A DNA stretch of 64,000 nt from Frondihabitans sucicola (GCF_030296615.1 NZ_AP027732.1:1178001-1242000), one strand, 5' to 3'. Shown: positions 42,409 through 53,557, numbered from the stretch's first letter. Translations and numbers: made by a program. Notes: generated by a model not told the origin, from the letters alone.

Positions 42409-42828
42409 ATGTTGATTCCCCGTCGTGTCAAGCACCGCAAGCAGCACCACCCCGGCCGTTCCGGCCAGGCGACCGGTGGCACTCGCGTGAGCTTCGGTGA
42501 GTACGGCATCCAGGCGCTCACGCCTGCCTACGTCACCAACCGTCAGATCGAGTCCGCTCGTATCGCCATGACCCGTCACATCAAGCGTGGAGGAAAGGTG
42601 TGGATCAACATCTACCCCGACCGCCCGCTGACCAAGAAGCCGGCCGAGACCCGCATGGGTTCCGGTAAGGGTTCGCCCGAGTGGTGGGTCGCCAACGTCA
42701 AGCCGGGTCGCGTGCTCTTCGAGCTCAGCGGCGTCAGCGAGGAAGTCGCCAAAGAGGCTCTGACTCGCGCAATCCACAAGCTGCCCCTGAAGGCACGCAT
42801 CATCAAGCGCGAGGAGGGCGACGCATAA
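42409..42828 (+). CDS. rplP: 50S ribosomal protein L16
   Basis: The product has 139 residues. [20 protein letters not shown] and [20 protein letters not shown] match L16. TAATG overlap with rpmC. Confidence 0.97.
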   Translation: MLIPRRVKHRKQHHPGRSGQATGGTRVSFGEYGIQALTPAYVTNRQIESARIAMTRHIKRGGKVWINIYPDRPLTKKPAETRMGSGKGSPEWWVANVKPGRVLFELSGVSEEVAKEALTRAIHKLPLKARIIKREEGDA

Positions 42829-43178
42829 TGGCGATCGGATCCAAGGAGCTCGCTTCCACCGAGCTCGACACGTTCGAAGACGAGAAACTCGTCGACGAGT
42901 TGAAGAAGTCCAAGGAAGAGCTGTTCAATCTGCGCTTCCAGTCCGCCACGGGCCAGCTCGAGAACCACGGCCGCGTGCGCGCCGTGAAGCGCGACATCGC
43001 TCGCATCTACACGGTCCTGCGTGAGCGCGAGCTCGGCATCCGTGCCACCCCCGCCCCGGTCGTGGCCGCCCCCAAGGCAGCTGCGAAGAAGTCGACCAAG
43101 AAGGCCGCCGCCCCCAAGGCCGCAGCCGACGAGGCACCTGCCACCGAGGCCGCCGACACCGCCGAGGAGACCAAGTAA
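42828..43178 (+). CDS. rpmC: 50S ribosomal protein L29 with Ala/Lys-rich tail
   Basis: The product has 116 residues. The L29 core ([60 protein letters not shown]) ends near residue 70, the normal length. A 45-residue tail rich in Ala, Lys, then acidic residues ([20 protein letters not shown]) follows. The tail is histone-H1-like in composition. The tail's role is unknown. The stop overlaps rpsQ. Confidence 0.93.
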   Translation: MAIGSKELASTELDTFEDEKLVDELKKSKEELFNLRFQSATGQLENHGRVRAVKRDIARIYTVLRERELGIRATPAPVVAAPKAAAKKSTKKAAAPKAAADEAPATEAADTAEETK

Positions 43179-43473
43179 TGGCTACCGAGAAGAAGACCGC
43201 GGACGCCTCGACCGAGACTCTCGTCCGCGGCTACCGCAAGACGCGTCGTGGCTACGTCACCAGCGACAAGATGGAGAAGACCATCGTCGTCGAGGTCGAA
43301 GACCGCGTGAAGCACCCCTGTACGGCAAGGTCATCCGCCGCACCTCCAAGGTCAAGGTCCACGACGAGGCTAACTCGGCCGGCGTCGGCGACCTGGTCGT
43401 CATCAGCGAGACCCGTCCGCTCAGCGCTTCGAAGCGCTGGCGCCTGGTCGAGATCCTCGAGAAGGCGAAGTAG
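43178..43473 (+). CDS. rpsQ: 30S ribosomal protein S17 (apparent frameshift)
   Basis: ATG at 43178. [35 protein letters not shown], then the frame breaks at CCCC 43315-43318; one more C gives [40 protein letters not shown] and the TAG at 43471-43473. The restored length is ~98 residues. S17 is near-essential, so error is likely. Confidence 0.93.
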
Positions 43474-43502
43474 GCCTCGGCCTACTCCAGAAGGAGACAG
43501 AA

Positions 43503-43871
43503 GTGATTCAGCAGGAATCCCGCCTCAAGGTCGCCGACAACACCGGTGCCAAAGAGATCCTCACCATCCGCGTTCTCGGTGGCTCCGGCCGTCGCTACGC
43601 CGGCCTCGGCGACGTCATCGTCGCCACGGTGAAGGACGCCATCCCCGGTGGCAACGTGAAGAAGGGTGACGTCGTCAAGGCGGTCATCGTTCGCACCAAG
43701 AAAGAGACCCGTCGCACCGACGGCTCCTACATCAAGTTCGACGAGAACGCCGCAGTGATCCTGAAGGCTGACGGAGACCCTCGCGGTACCCGCATCTTCG
43801 GACCGGTCGGTCGCGAACTCCGCGACAAGAAGTTCATGAAGATCATCTCGCTGGCGCCGGAGGTTATCTAA
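43503..43871 (+). CDS. rplN: 50S ribosomal protein L14
   Basis: The product has 122 residues; GTG at 43503 after [32 protein letters not shown] and [20 protein letters not shown] identify L14. The 29-bp gap before it begins with a small inverted repeat TAGGCC TC GGCCTA around the rpsQ stop, the border of the classical S10 and spc blocks. Confidence 0.97.
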   Translation: MIQQESRLKVADNTGAKEILTIRVLGGSGRRYAGLGDVIVATVKDAIPGGNVKKGDVVKAVIVRTKKETRRTDGSYIKFDENAAVILKADGDPRGTRIFGPVGRELRDKKFMKIISLAPEVI

Positions 43872-43874
43872 GTC

Positions 43875-44234
43875 ATGGCAAACATCAAGAAGGGTGACCT
43901 GGTTCAGGTCATCTCCGGGCCCACGCAGGCTCGCGGCGGAGACCGCGGCAAGCAGGGCAAGGTCATCGAGGTGCTCAAGGCCGAAGACCGCGTCGTCGTG
44001 GAGGGTGTCAACTTCGTCACCAAGCACGTCCGCGTCGGTCAGACCCAGCGCGGCACCAAGACCGGTGGCATCGAGACGCACGAGGCTCCCATCCACGTGT
44101 CGAACGTGCAACTGGTCGACCCCAAGAGCAAGAAGCCGACCCGCGTCGGTTTCCGCGAAGACAAGGTCACGAAGGACGGCGTCACCAAGACGGTCCGCGT
44201 TCGTTACGCCAAGAAGTCGGGTGAGGACCTCTGA
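43875..44234 (+). CDS. rplX: 50S ribosomal protein L24
   Basis: The product has 119 residues. The KOW motif [20 protein letters not shown] and [20 protein letters not shown], then [20 protein letters not shown] are typical. The stop overlaps the rplE ATG (TGATG). Confidence 0.97.
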   Translation: MANIKKGDLVQVISGPTQARGGDRGKQGKVIEVLKAEDRVVVEGVNFVTKHVRVGQTQRGTKTGGIETHEAPIHVSNVQLVDPKSKKPTRVGFREDKVTKDGVTKTVRVRYAKKSGEDL

Positions 44235-44824
44235 TGACTGACACCACCGCCCTGCAGGCTGGCACAAACCAGCCGCGCCTCAAGGCCAAATACCAGGCGG
44301 AGATCCTTCCGCAGCTGAAGAGCGACTTCGGCTTCACGAACGTGCACCAGGTGCCCGGACTCGTGAAGATCGTCGTCAACACGGGTGTCGGCGAGGCTGC
44401 TCGCGACTCCAAGGTCATGGATGGCGCGGTCAAAGACCTCACCGCCATCACCGGCCAGAAGCCGCAGGTCACCAAGGCCCGCAAGTCGATCGCTCAGTTC
44501 AAGCTGCGCGAGGGTCAGCCCATCGGCGCTCACGTCACGCTTCGTGGCGACCGCGCCTGGGAGTTCCTCGACCGCCTGCTGTCGCTCGCTCTTCCCCGTA
44601 TCCGTGACTTCCGCGGTCTCAGCGACCGCCAGTTCGACGGAAACGGCAACTACACGTTCGGTCTCAACGAGCAGAGCATGTTCCACGAGATCGATCAGGA
44701 CCGCATCGACCGCGTCCGTGGCTTCGACATCACCGTCGTGACCACGGCCAAGAACGACGACGAGGGCCGGGCTCTGCTCAAGGCTCTCGGATTCCCGTTC
44801 CGCGCGGCCGACCAGGCCAACTAA
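44234..44824 (+). CDS. rplE: 50S ribosomal protein L5
   Basis: The product has 196 residues. [40 protein letters not shown] and [20 protein letters not shown] match L5, which binds 5S rRNA. The usual next gene rpsN is missing; a hairpin follows instead. Confidence 0.97.
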   Translation: MTDTTALQAGTNQPRLKAKYQAEILPQLKSDFGFTNVHQVPGLVKIVVNTGVGEAARDSKVMDGAVKDLTAITGQKPQVTKARKSIAQFKLREGQPIGAHVTLRGDRAWEFLDRLLSLALPRIRDFRGLSDRQFDGNGNYTFGLNEQSMFHEIDQDRIDRVRGFDITVVTTAKNDDEGRALLKALGFPFRAADQAN

Positions 44825-44831
44825 GATCGTT

Positions 44832-44866
44832 CGGTCGGACACTTCGCTTTCTGGAGTGTCCGGCCG
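44832..44866 (+). terminator. Hairpin between rplE and rpsH
   Basis: CGGTCGGACACT, an 11-base loop, AGTGTCCGGCCG: a 12-bp stem with one wobble. It lies in the 142-bp gap where rpsN is found in many bacteria. It may be an attenuator or processing site rather than a full terminator, because rpsH and later genes follow in the same direction. Confidence 0.6.
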
Positions 44867-44966
44867 TCCTTCCGTGTTCGGAGAACCGCTTCGAACCACC
44901 CCGATCGCTCAGGTCGGCTCCCGGTGTACCGGAAGCCGAAACCAGGCGAGAAAGTGATCAAATCGC

Positions 44967-45365
44967 ATGACGATGACAGATCCGGTCGCAGACCTGCTGA
45001 CCAGACTGCGCAACGCGAACTCGGCGTTCCACGAAACCGTGTCGCTGCCGAGCTCCAAGCTCAAGTCCCACATCGCCGAGATCCTCAAGAAAGAGGGTTT
45101 CATCGACGGTTGGAAGGTCGAAGACGCTCGCGTCGGTCAGACCCTCACCATCGACCTCAAGTACGGCCCCGCCCGTGAGCGCTCCATCGTGGGCATCAAG
45201 CGCGTGTCCAAGCCGGGCCTCCGCGTCTACGCGAAGTCGACCGAGATCCCTCAGGTTCTCGGCGGTCTCGGCGTGGCCATCCTGTCGACTTCCTCGGGTC
45301 TGCTGACCGACCGCGAGGCCGAGCAGAAGGGCGTGGGTGGGGAAGTCCTCGCCTACGTGTGGTAA
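44967..45365 (+). CDS. rpsH: 30S ribosomal protein S8
   Basis: The product has 132 residues. [40 protein letters not shown] and [20 protein letters not shown] are diagnostic. S8 is the translational repressor of spc operons in E. coli. Confidence 0.97.
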   Translation: MTMTDPVADLLTRLRNANSAFHETVSLPSSKLKSHIAEILKKEGFIDGWKVEDARVGQTLTIDLKYGPARERSIVGIKRVSKPGLRVYAKSTEIPQVLGGLGVAILSTSSGLLTDREAEQKGVGGEVLAYVW

Positions 45366-45371
45366 CCCGCC

Positions 45372-45908
45372 ATGTCACGAATCGGACGACTCCCCATTCC
45401 GATCCCTGCCGGGGTCGATGTGAAGATCGACGGCCAGGCCGTCACCGTCAAGGGCCCGAAGGGTGAGCTCGCGCTCGTCGTCGCCAGCCCCATCGAGGCC
45501 AAGATCGAGGAGGGCACCGTTCTGGTGACCCGTCCCGACGACGAGCGCTCTTCGCGCTCGCTGCACGGCCTCACCCGCACGCTCATCGCGAACCAGATCA
45601 TCGGCGTCACCCAGGGTTACTCCAAGGGGCTCGAGATCGTCGGTACCGGTTACCGCGTTCAGGCCAAGGGCTCGAACATCGAGTTCGCCCTCGGCTACTC
45701 CCACCCCATCACCGTCGAGCCGCCCACGGGCATCAGCTTCACGGTCGAGGGCAACAACAAGCTCACCGTCACCGGCATCGACAAGCAGGCGGTCGGCGAA
45801 GTCGCTGCCAACATCCGCAAGCTGCGCAAGCCCGAGCCCTACAAGGGCAAGGGTGTGCGCTACGCCGGCGAAGTTGTCCGCCGCAAGGCCGGAAAGTCAG
45901 GTAAGTAA
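45372..45908 (+). CDS. rplF: 50S ribosomal protein L6
   Basis: The product has 178 residues. [20 protein letters not shown] and the C-terminal [20 protein letters not shown] are typical. Two L6 alpha/beta repeats are present. Confidence 0.97.
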   Translation: MSRIGRLPIPIPAGVDVKIDGQAVTVKGPKGELALVVASPIEAKIEEGTVLVTRPDDERSSRSLHGLTRTLIANQIIGVTQGYSKGLEIVGTGYRVQAKGSNIEFALGYSHPITVEPPTGISFTVEGNNKLTVTGIDKQAVGEVAANIRKLRKPEPYKGKGVRYAGEVVRRKAGKSGK

Positions 45909-45910
45909 TC

Positions 45911-46282
45911 ATGGGTCTCGGAACCAGAGGTAAGAGCAAGTCGGCCGCTACGAGCCGCCGTCACACTCGCCTGCGCAAGAAGATCGCGGGCACCGAACTC
46001 CGCCCGCGTCTCGTCGTCAACCGTTCGGCACGTCACGTGTTCGTCCAGGTCGTCGACGACAGCAAGGGCCACACCGTCGCCAGCGCATCGACCCTCGAGG
46101 CCGACCTGCGCACGTTCGACGGTGACAAGACTGCCAAGGCCAAGAAGGTCGGCGAACTCGTCGCCGAGCGTGCCAAGGCTGCCGGAATCGAAGCGGTCGT
46201 GTTCGACCGCGGTGGTAACAAGTACGCCGGACGCGTCGCGGCTATTGCCGAGGGCGCCCGGGAAGGTGGGTTGGACCTGTGA
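45911..46282 (+). CDS. rplR: 50S ribosomal protein L18
   Basis: The product has 123 residues. [40 protein letters not shown] and [20 protein letters not shown] identify it. It binds 5S rRNA. The stop overlaps the rpsE GTG (GTGA). Confidence 0.97.
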   Translation: MGLGTRGKSKSAATSRRHTRLRKKIAGTELRPRLVVNRSARHVFVQVVDDSKGHTVASASTLEADLRTFDGDKTAKAKKVGELVAERAKAAGIEAVVFDRGGNKYAGRVAAIAEGAREGGLDL

Positions 46283-47004
46283 GCGACGAAACGAACAAGA
46301 CGCCGGAGGTGGCGGCCGAGGCCGTCGTCGACCGCCCCGTCGAGACGGCTGCCGGCTCGGAGTCGAACAACCGCGAAGGCGCCAACGCCGGTCGTACCGA
46401 CCGTCGCGGTGGCAACGGCCGCGGTGACCGCAACCAGGGTCGTGGCGGTCGTGACGACCGCGACAAGAGCCAGTTCCTCGAGCGCGTCGTCACCATCAAC
46501 CGCGTCTCCAAGGTCGTCAAGGGTGGTCGTCGCTTCAGCTTCACCGCTCTCGTCGTCGTCGGCGACGGAAACGGTCTCGTCGGTGTCGGCTACGGCAAGG
46601 CCCGCGAGGTCCCCACGGCCATCTCGAAGGGTGTCGAGGAGGCGAAGAAGAACTTCTTCCGCGTCCCCCGCATCGCCAACACGATCCCGCACCCCGTCCA
46701 GGGTGAGGCTGCGGCAGGCGTCGTCCTGCTGCGTCCCGCTGCGGCCGGTACCGGTGTCATCGCCGGTGGTCCCGTCCGCGCCGTGCTCGAGTGCGCCGGC
46801 ATCCACGACGTCCTGAGCAAGTCGCTCGGGTCGTCGAACACCATCAACATCGTGCACGCGACCGTCGCGGCGCTGCAGCAGCTGGAAGAGCCTCGCGCCG
46901 TCGCGGCTCGCCGTGGTCTGGACATCGACCACGTCGCTCCGGCCCGTCTGCTTCGCGTCGAGGCCGAGGCTCGCGCCGCAGCAACTGAGAAGGCAGGTGC
47001 CTGA
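46279..47004 (+). CDS. rpsE: 30S ribosomal protein S5 with long N-terminal extension
   Basis: The product has 241 residues. The first ~65 are acidic then Arg/Gly/Asp-rich ([19 protein letters not shown]) and not part of the conserved fold. The core starts near [20 protein letters not shown] and carries [21 protein letters not shown]5 shapes the mRNA entry channel and decoding accuracy. TGATG overlap with rpmD. Confidence 0.96.
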   Translation: MSDETNKTPEVAAEAVVDRPVETAAGSESNNREGANAGRTDRRGGNGRGDRNQGRGGRDDRDKSQFLERVVTINRVSKVVKGGRRFSFTALVVVGDGNGLVGVGYGKAREVPTAISKGVEEAKKNFFRVPRIANTIPHPVQGEAAAGVVLLRPAAAGTGVIAGGPVRAVLECAGIHDVLSKSLGSSNTINIVHATVAALQQLEEPRAVAARRGLDIDHVAPARLLRVEAEARAAATEKAGA

Positions 47005-47186
47005 TGGCTCAGCTCCGCGTAACTCAGATCAAGTCCAAAATTAGCGAGAAGCAGAACCAGCGCGACACGCTGCGGAGCTTGGGTCTCAAGCGAATCGGCC
47101 AGACGGTCGTTCGCCCGGACGACAAGCAGAACCGTGGTTACGTCGTGACGGTCGCTCACCTCGTCAAGGTCGAGGAGATTGACTAA
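47004..47186 (+). CDS. rpmD: 50S ribosomal protein L30
   Basis: The product has 60 residues: [40 protein letters not shown]. Normal length. TAATG overlap with rplO. Confidence 0.96.
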   Translation: MAQLRVTQIKSKISEKQNQRDTLRSLGLKRIGQTVVRPDDKQNRGYVVTVAHLVKVEEID

Positions 47187-47755
47187 TGGCTGACGAGAAG
47201 ACAGAAGCCACCACGAAGGCTGCTGCCCCCAAGGCTGCAGCCAAGAAGCCGGCCACCAAGGCGACTTCGACCAAGGCTGCGGCCTCGAAGTCCGAGACCT
47301 CGGACGTCGCTCGCCCCCAGATCCTCAAGGTCCACCACCTTCGCCCGGCTCCCGGTGCCAAGAAGGCGAAGATGCGCGTGGGTCGCGGTGAGGGCTCGAA
47401 GGGCAAGACCGCCGGTCGCGGCACCAAGGGCACGAAGGCCCGTTACTCGGTCAAGGTCGGTTTCGAGGGTGGGCAGATGCCTCTGCACATGCGCACCCCG
47501 AAGCTGCGCGGGTTCAAGAACCCGTTCCGCGTCGAGTACCAGGTCGTCAACCTCGAGAAGCTGGCCGACCTCTACCCCAAGGGCGGTGAGGTCACCGTGA
47601 GCGACCTGGTCGCCAAGGGGGCCGTTCGCAAGAACGAGAAGGTCAAGGTTCTGGGAGGCGGCGATCTCGCCGTCAAGCTCACCGTCGTCGTCGACAAGGT
47701 CTCCGGCTCTGCCGAAGAGAAGATCGTCGCCGCGGGCGGAACCGTCACCAAGTAA
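47186..47755 (+). CDS. rplO: 50S ribosomal protein L15 with Ala/Lys-rich N terminus
   Basis: The product has 189 residues versus ~147 usual. The first ~48 are Ala/Lys/Thr-rich ([20 protein letters not shown]), much like the L29 tail. The core starts at [20 protein letters not shown] with [20 protein letters not shown] and [20 protein letters not shown]. No better internal start with a ribosome site was found, and the ATG overlaps the rpmD stop, so the extension is likely translated. Confidence 0.94.
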   Translation: MADEKTEATTKAAAPKAAAKKPATKATSTKAAASKSETSDVARPQILKVHHLRPAPGAKKAKMRVGRGEGSKGKTAGRGTKGTKARYSVKVGFEGGQMPLHMRTPKLRGFKNPFRVEYQVVNLEKLADLYPKGGEVTVSDLVAKGAVRKNEKVKVLGGGDLAVKLTVVVDKVSGSAEEKIVAAGGTVTK

Positions 47756-47762
47756 TACCTGA

Positions 47763-47788
47763 GAGGGTGGCCCGGAAGGGCCACCCTC
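47763..47788 (+). terminator. Hairpin between rplO and secY
   Basis: GAGGGTGGCCC, loop GGAA, GGGCCACCCTC: perfect 11-bp stem, no T-run. It may reduce readthrough into secY. Confidence 0.8.
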
Positions 47789-47822
47789 ATCAGTCGTCTA
47801 TCCTCATTACCGGGAGGCCTTC

Positions 47823-49145
47823 GTGTTCAGAGCTGTTGCGAGAATTTTCCGCACACCCGACCTTCGGCGAAAGATCGGGTTCACGCTCGGCATCATCGCG
47901 CTCTTCCGACTCGGGTCGTTCATCCCCTCGCCGTTCGTCGACTACTCGAACGTCCAGACGTGTCTGGCCGGCAACCAGTCGACATCGGGCCTCTACGAGC
48001 TCGTCAACCTGTTCTCCGGTGGCGCGCTCCTCCAACTCTCGGTCTTCGCGCTGGGCATCATGCCCTACATCACGTCGTCGATCATCGTGCAGCTGCTCCG
48101 CGTGGTCATCCCCCACTTCGACGCTCTCTACAAAGAGGGCCAGTCGGGCCAGGCCAAGCTGACGCAGTACACGCGTTACCTCACCATCGCCCTGGGCATC
48201 CTGCAGTCGACGACCCTCATCACCGTCGCGCGGTCCGGCGCCCTGTTCGGCTCCTCCACCGTCTCCGAGTGCAGCCAGCTGATCACGAACAACGCCTGGT
48301 ACGCGATCCTGCTCATGGTCATCACCATGACCGCCGGTACGGGCCTCATCATGTGGATGGGCGAGCTCATCACCGAGCGCGGTATCGGCAACGGCATGTC
48401 GATCCTGATCTTCACGTCGATCGCCGCCAAGTTCCCCACCGCCCTCTGGGCCATCGAGCAGGCCAAGAGCTTCGAGATCTTCCTGATGGTCATCGTGGTC
48501 GGAATCGTGATCATGGGGCTCGTGGTCTTCGTCGAGCAATCGCAGAGACGGATACCCGTGCAATACGCCAAGCGGATGGTCGGGAGGCGGACGTACGGCG
48601 GCAACAACACGTACATCCCGATCAAGGTCAACATGGCTGGCGTCGTGCCGGTCATCTTCGCCTCGTCGCTGCTGTACCTGCCGGCTCTCGTGGCGCAGTT
48701 CAACACGCCGTCCGACGGCTCCGCGCCGGCCGGCTGGGTCACCTGGGTCCAGACGAACCTGACCTCGGGCGACAAGCCGCTCTACATGCTCCTGTACTTC
48801 CTGCTCATCATTGGCTTCACCTACTTCTACGTGGCGATCACGTTCAATCCAGAAGAGGTCGCCGACAACATGAAGAAGTACGGCGGGTTCATCCCCGGCA
48901 TCCGCGCCGGGCGGCCGACCGCCGACTACCTCGACTACGTCCTCACCCGCGTGACCCTGCCGGGTTCGCTCTACCTGGGGCTGGTCGCACTCATCCCTCT
49001 GATCGCCCTGGCCACGGTCGGTGCGAACCAGAACTTCCCCTTCGGAGGAGCGAGCATCCTGATCATCGTCGGTGTCGGTCTCGAGACCGTGAAGCAGGTC
49101 GATTCCCAGCTGCAGCAGCGTCACTACGAGGGGCTCCTGCGATGA
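47823..49145 (+). CDS. secY: Preprotein translocase subunit SecY
   Basis: The product has 440 residues from GTG at 47823 (GGGAGGCC upstream). Ten membrane helices are visible. Landmarks are [40 protein letters not shown] and the cytoplasmic [20 protein letters not shown] loop that meets the ribosome and SecA. The stop overlaps adk by ATGA. Confidence 0.98.
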   Translation: MFRAVARIFRTPDLRRKIGFTLGIIALFRLGSFIPSPFVDYSNVQTCLAGNQSTSGLYELVNLFSGGALLQLSVFALGIMPYITSSIIVQLLRVVIPHFDALYKEGQSGQAKLTQYTRYLTIALGILQSTTLITVARSGALFGSSTVSECSQLITNNAWYAILLMVITMTAGTGLIMWMGELITERGIGNGMSILIFTSIAAKFPTALWAIEQAKSFEIFLMVIVVGIVIMGLVVFVEQSQRRIPVQYAKRMVGRRTYGGNNTYIPIKVNMAGVVPVIFASSLLYLPALVAQFNTPSDGSAPAGWVTWVQTNLTSGDKPLYMLLYFLLIIGFTYFYVAITFNPEEVADNMKKYGGFIPGIRAGRPTADYLDYVLTRVTLPGSLYLGLVALIPLIALATVGANQNFPFGGASILIIVGVGLETVKQVDSQLQQRHYEGLLR

Positions 49146-49756
49146 CGGGCGGTGCGCTGCAGGGCGCGCGCCTGCTCATCGTCGGCCCTCCCGGGGCCGG
49201 CAAGGGCACCCAGGCCGGCAGGATCGCCGAATCGTACGGGATCCCCGCGATCTCGACCGGCGACATCTTCCGTGCCAACGTCAAGAACGAGACGCCCCTC
49301 GGCCTCCAGGTCAAGGCCATCATGGCGGCCGGCGACTACGTACCCGACTCGCTCACCAACGAGCTGATCGAAGACCGCCTCGGCCAGGCCGACGCCGTGA
49401 ACGGCTTCTTGCTCGACGGCTACCCGCGCACCGCCGACCAGGTGGCCTTCCTCGACTCGCTTCTCGCGGGCAAGGGTGAAGAACTCACGGCCGTCGTGCA
49501 GCTCGTGGCCGACCGCGACGAGATCGTCGAGCGACTGCGCAAGCGCGCGCTCGAGCAGGGCCGCAGCGACGACACCGAAGAGGCCATCCGTCACCGCCAA
49601 GACGTCTACCTCCGCGAGACGGGGCCCCTGATCGCCGAGTACGGCGACCGCGGCCTGCTGCTCGAGGTCGACGGGCTCGGCACCGTCGACGAGGTCGCAG
49701 CGCGAGTCGACGACGCCCTCTCGTCGCGCGGCATCCGCCCCGCGGCCGCGGCCTAG
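49142..49756 (+). CDS. adk: Adenylate kinase
   Basis: The product has 204 residues from ATG at 49142. P-loop GPPGAGKGT at 15-23, AMP-binding [10 protein letters not shown] and DGYPRTADQ. The LID is the short type ([13 protein letters not shown]) without zinc cysteines. It converts ATP + AMP to 2 ADP. It is translationally coupled to secY. Confidence 0.96.
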   Translation: MTGGALQGARLLIVGPPGAGKGTQAGRIAESYGIPAISTGDIFRANVKNETPLGLQVKAIMAAGDYVPDSLTNELIEDRLGQADAVNGFLLDGYPRTADQVAFLDSLLAGKGEELTAVVQLVADRDEIVERLRKRALEQGRSDDTEEAIRHRQDVYLRETGPLIAEYGDRGLLLEVDGLGTVDEVAARVDDALSSRGIRPAAAA

Positions 49757-49765
49757 AACTCCCGC

Positions 49766-50599
49766 GTGGCCTTCCGCCGGTCGGGGATCTACAAGACCCC
49801 CGACGAACTCCGCAGGATGCTCCGTCCCGGCCTGCTCACCGAAGCCTCGCTCGATGCGGTCGCCGCCGCCATCCGGCCGGGCATCACCACCGCCGAGCTC
49901 GACGCGATCGCGGAGAAGACGATCCGCGACGGCGGCGGAGAACCCAACTTCATGCTCGTCCCCGGCTACCACAAGACGCTCTGCGTCTCGGTGAACGACG
50001 ACGTCGTGCACGGGATCCCCGGCGATCGGGTGCTCGTGGCCGGCGACATCGTGTCCGTCGACAGCGGGGCCCAGTTCGAGGAGTGGAACGGCGACAGCGC
50101 GCGCACGTTCGTCGTGGACGATCCCGCGGATCCTGCTCGCTTCGCCGCCCGCCAGCATCTCAACGAGGTGACCGAGCAGTCCCTCTGGCACGGCATCGCC
50201 GCACTGGCGACGGCCAAGCACCTCAACCAGGTCGGTGAAGCCATCGAAGACTTCATCGAGTCGCAGGGCGACTTCGGGATCCTCGAAGACTATGTCGGGC
50301 ACGGAATCGGCCGGTCGATGCACGAAGATCCGCCCGTGTTCAACTACCGCGTGCGCGGCAACGGCCCGGCCGTCAAGCCCGGGCTGGTCGTGGCGATCGA
50401 GCCCATGGTCACCGCGGGCGGCATCGACACGTTCACGCAGGACGACGAGTGGACCGTCACGACGCGCGACGGCTCGGACGCCGCCCACTGGGAGCACTCG
50501 GTCGCTGTGCACTCCGGCGGCATCTGGGTGCTCACGGCCTCCGACGGCGGCGCCGAGAAGCTCGCGCCCCTCGGCATCCGCCCCGTCCCCGTTCCCTAG
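49766..50599 (+). CDS. map: Methionine aminopeptidase, type I
   Basis: The product has 277 residues from GTG at 49766. The five metal ligands are visible: Asp in IVSVDSGAQFEEWNGDSART (two), His in GHGIGRSMHEDPPVFNY, Glu in VVAIEPMVTAGG and the late Glu in DEWTVTTRDG. It removes the initiator Met co-translationally. It closes the secY-adk-map unit, with the next gene on the opposite strand. Confidence 0.96.
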   Translation: MAFRRSGIYKTPDELRRMLRPGLLTEASLDAVAAAIRPGITTAELDAIAEKTIRDGGGEPNFMLVPGYHKTLCVSVNDDVVHGIPGDRVLVAGDIVSVDSGAQFEEWNGDSARTFVVDDPADPARFAARQHLNEVTEQSLWHGIAALATAKHLNQVGEAIEDFIESQGDFGILEDYVGHGIGRSMHEDPPVFNYRVRGNGPAVKPGLVVAIEPMVTAGGIDTFTQDDEWTVTTRDGSDAAHWEHSVAVHSGGIWVLTASDGGAEKLAPLGIRPVPVP

Positions 50600-50619
50600 C
50601 TGGCGTCCGTCACATCGCC

Positions 50620-51936
50620 CTAGCCGTTGCCGACCGAGCAGGTCGCCTCGGAGGCGGCCTGGCCGGTGATGGTCGACGGGAGCGTCGACGTGCCGGACGT
50701 CGGCGTCGGCGTTGCCGCCGAAGAACCCGACGACGACGGGGAGGCGCTCGATGACGGGGAGGCGCTCGGTGACGGCGAGGCGGTCGACGTCGACGAACCG
50801 GAGACCTGGGACGCCCTTCCGACGCTGTCCGCACCGAGGACGAACTTCGTGTCGTGCTGCAGATCCGTGTTCAGCACCGTCGCGGCCGAGCTGTCGGCCA
50901 CCACGCGGTTCGCGTTGGCCGGATCGGTAGCGGTCGGGTATTGCACGAACAGCACCTTCGACAGGTCGATGTTCTTGAGGGCCAGGCCGAGCTCGACCAT
51001 CGTGTCGGTATCGCTCAGACTCTTCGAGAGGGTCATGTTCTTCACGGCGGCCGAGGCCAGGCCGTACAACTTCACGGGGTTTCCGAGCGTGCCGCCCGAG
51101 ACGATTTTCCGCATCATGGCAGAGAGGAAGACCTGCTGGGACGAGATGCGCGCGAGGTCGCTGCCGTCACCGACGCCGTGCCGCGTGCGCAAGAACTGCA
51201 GTGCCTGCAACCCCTGGAGGGTGTGGTCGCCGGCGGAGAGCACGAGACCGGAGTCGGAATCGTCGATCGCCTTGGCGACGCAGACGTCGACTCCGCCGAT
51301 CGCGTTCGACATCTCGATCACGCCGTCGAAGGTGATCTCGGCGGCGTAGGGGATCGACAGCCCGGTCATCGACTCGACCGTGGCGACGGTGCAGCCGAGC
51401 CCTTCTCCGAGAGTCGTGTTGAATTGCTGGTAATCCGCTGCAGGGAACGTGGCGCCGTTCGTTCCGGTGCAGGACGGCAGGTCGACCATCAGGTCGCGCG
51501 GGAACGAGACGGCGGTCATCTGCTTGTGATCGGCCGACAGGTGGATGAGGATCGTGACGTCGTTGCGGCTCCCGTCGGCGACACCCGCCGCCACCTGCGA
51601 CTGGCCCACCCGGGTGTCGCTTCCGACGAGCAGGATGTTCGCTCCGCCGGCGATCGCGCCGATCGAGGTGCTCTCGGCGATCCTGTCGTCCTTCGCGCCG
51701 ATCGAAACACTCTTGATCTGGGATTTAAGCGTGATTCCGGCGTACGCCGCGACGCTTCCGACGCTGACGACGGACACCGCCAGGGCCACGCCCACGAGGA
51801 GTGCGACGAACCGCACCGGGCCGCTTCGGGGCAGTCGCCCGTGACGGGCGACGCCCGGTTGGGCAGGATTTCGACGGCTCGAACGTTCTCCGGGCACGGG
51901 TCTCTCTTTCGGGCTTTCGGCATCGGGAAGACGCAA
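50620..51936 (-). CDS. LytR-CpsA-Psr (LCP) family cell-wall ligase
   Basis: The product has 438 residues from TTG at 51936. A basic N terminus precedes one membrane helix ([20 protein letters not shown]), then the extracellular LCP domain: [78 protein letters not shown]. The conserved Asp and Arg residues are intact. A Ser/Pro/Thr tail ends the protein. LCP enzymes attach glycopolymers to peptidoglycan. It is convergent with map and inverted within the ribosomal gene cluster. Confidence 0.9.
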   Translation of the reverse strand: MRLPDAESPKERPVPGERSSRRNPAQPGVARHGRLPRSGPVRFVALLVGVALAVSVVSVGSVAAYAGITLKSQIKSVSIGAKDDRIAESTSIGAIAGGANILLVGSDTRVGQSQVAAGVADGSRNDVTILIHLSADHKQMTAVSFPRDLMVDLPSCTGTNGATFPAADYQQFNTTLGEGLGCTVATVESMTGLSIPYAAEITFDGVIEMSNAIGGVDVCVAKAIDDSDSGLVLSAGDHTLQGLQALQFLRTRHGVGDGSDLARISSQQVFLSAMMRKIVSGGTLGNPVKLYGLASAAVKNMTLSKSLSDTDTMVELGLALKNIDLSKVLFVQYPTATDPANANRVVADSSAATVLNTDLQHDTKFVLGADSVGRASQVSGSSTSTASPSPSASPSSSASPSSSGSSAATPTPTSGTSTLPSTITGQAASEATCSVGNG

Positions 51937-51970
51937 CGCGAACGACGGCGTGTCGAGTTGACCCGCCGGG

Positions 51971-52000
51971 TTGGCAAACTATAGCCCCATCGCATAAGAT
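51971..52000 (+). promoter_or_regulatory. Candidate infA operon promoter
   Basis: TTGGCA at 51971-51976, 18-bp spacer, TAAGAT at 51995-52000. A new promoter is expected here because the LCP gene interrupts the operon. Confidence 0.55.
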
Positions 52001-52127
52001 CGATCTTTGGTGTCCCAGGCCCGCTTTCTGCGTGCCGTCGTGGTCCCGATTCGCCGAGGCGATCGTGATCCTGTGGCTACCATTCCCCGCAAGACCAACA
52101 CAACCAATTTTTAGCGACAGTGAGGCT

Positions 52128-52349
52128 ATGGCCAAAAAAGACGGTGTCATCGAAATCGAAGGCGCAGTGGTCGAAGCGCTGCCCAACGCGATGTTTCGCG
52201 TTGAGCTGAGCAACGGACACAAAGTTCTCGCTCACATCTCCGGAAAGATGCGTCAGCACTACATCCGCATCCTCCCCGAAGACCGTGTGATCGTCGAGCT
52301 GAGCCCCTACGACCTGACCCGCGGCCGGATCGTCTACCGCTACAAGTAG
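52128..52349 (+). CDS. infA: Translation initiation factor IF-1
   Basis: The product has 73 residues from ATG at 52128. [20 protein letters not shown] and [20 protein letters not shown] form the OB fold. It binds the ribosomal A site at initiation. Confidence 0.97.
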   Translation: MAKKDGVIEIEGAVVEALPNAMFRVELSNGHKVLAHISGKMRQHYIRILPEDRVIVELSPYDLTRGRIVYRYK

Positions 52350-52417
52350 GGCGTGCTGGAAAGGAACGGCCCGACGCACCCGTCGGGCACGAGGCCAGCG
52401 AGTCAAAAGGAAACAAC

Positions 52418-52534
52418 ATGAAGGTCAAGCCCAGCGTCAAGCCCATCTGCGAGCACTGCAAGGTGATTCGCCGTAACGGCCGCGTCATGGTCATCTGCAA
52501 CAGCAACCCGCGCCACAAGCAGCGCCAGGGCTGA
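52418..52534 (+). CDS. rpmJ: 50S ribosomal protein L36
   Basis: The product has 38 residues from ATG at 52418 with AAAAGGAAAC upstream. [20 protein letters not shown], then [16 protein letters not shown]. The zinc ligands C11, C14, C27 and H32 are all present (C+ form). Confidence 0.97.
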   Translation: MKVKPSVKPICEHCKVIRRNGRVMVICNSNPRHKQRQG

Positions 52535-52712
52535 TTCTCGTCTGAGAATCCTGTTCCAGAGCAACACCAGCTCCACCGGCAACACCCCAAGCAGCACCAG
52601 ATCCGCAGGATCCCGAGACGGTCACCGTCGAGGGGCCGCGAGGACACCCAGGGCGGAGGCCCTGGCACCGGCGCTGTGACACACCTCCACCATCTCTCAA
52701 GGAGAAGCCACA
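52535..52712. other. Gap rpmJ-rpsM
   Basis: 178 bp, GC-rich. TTCTCGTCTGAGAATC just after rpmJ can fold (GATTCTC 52533-52539 with GAGAATC 52545-52551), a small hairpin at the rpmJ end. AAGGAGAAG serves rpsM. Nothing else seen. Confidence 0.5.
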
Positions 52713-53087
52713 ATGGCACGTCTAGCAGGCGTTGACATCCCGCGCGACAAGCGCGTGGAAGTCGCACTGACCTACATCTACGGAGTCGGCCGCACGCGCG
52801 CGCTGAAGACTCTCGCCGAGACCTCGATCGACGGCAACATCCGCGTCAAAGACCTGAGCGACGACCAGCTCGTCCTGCTCCGCGACTACATCGAGGGCAA
52901 CTTCAAGGTAGAGGGTGACCTCCGCCGCGAGGTCGCCGCCGACATCCGCCGCAAGGTCGAGATCGGCAGCTACGAGGGCATCCGCCACCGTCGCGGTCTG
53001 CCCGTCCGCGGCCAGCGCACCAAGACGAACGCTCGCACCCGCAAGGGCCCGAAGCGCACCGTCGCCGGCAAGAAGAAGGCTCGATAG
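52713..53087 (+). CDS. rpsM: 30S ribosomal protein S13
   Basis: The product has 124 residues. [56 protein letters not shown] are diagnostic. Confidence 0.97.
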   Translation: MARLAGVDIPRDKRVEVALTYIYGVGRTRALKTLAETSIDGNIRVKDLSDDQLVLLRDYIEGNFKVEGDLRREVAADIRRKVEIGSYEGIRHRRGLPVRGQRTKTNARTRKGPKRTVAGKKKAR

Positions 53088-53129
53088 GCCCGGCGCCCGC
53101 CGTAGCCATCTAGGTTGTAGGAGAAAAAA

Positions 53130-53527
53130 TTGGCAGCACCGAAGTCGGCCGCGCGTAAGCCCCGCCGTAAAGAGAAGAAGAACGTCGCCGTGGGCCAGGC
53201 CCACATCAAGTCGACGTTCAACAACACCATCGTTTCGATCACCGACCCGTCCGGGGCCGTGCTGAGCTGGGCTTCGTCCGGCGCGGTCGGCTTCAAGGGC
53301 TCGCGCAAGTCGACCCCGTTCGCGGCGCAGCTCGCCGCCGAGTCGGCTGCGCGTCAGGCGCAGGAGCACGGCGTCAAGAAGGTCGACGTGTTCGTGAAGG
53401 GCCCGGGTTCCGGGCGCGAGACCGCGATCCGCTCCTCCAGGCCGCCGGCCTCGAGGTGGGTTCGATCAACGACGTCACGCCGCAGGCGCACAACGGTTGC
53501 CGCCCGCCGAAGCGCCGTCGCGTCTGA
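53130..53527 (+). CDS. rpsK: 30S ribosomal protein S11 (apparent frameshift)
   Basis: TTG at 53130 after [27 protein letters not shown] and [20 protein letters not shown] are intact. One C appears missing at 53434-53435; adding it gives [20 protein letters not shown] and [11 protein letters not shown] with TGA at 53525-53527, ~132 residues. S11 is essential. rpsD, which usually follows in actinobacteria, is absent here. Confidence 0.94.
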
Positions 53528-53557
53528 TCCGACGCGCGCTTCGCGCTGGTGCTGAAG

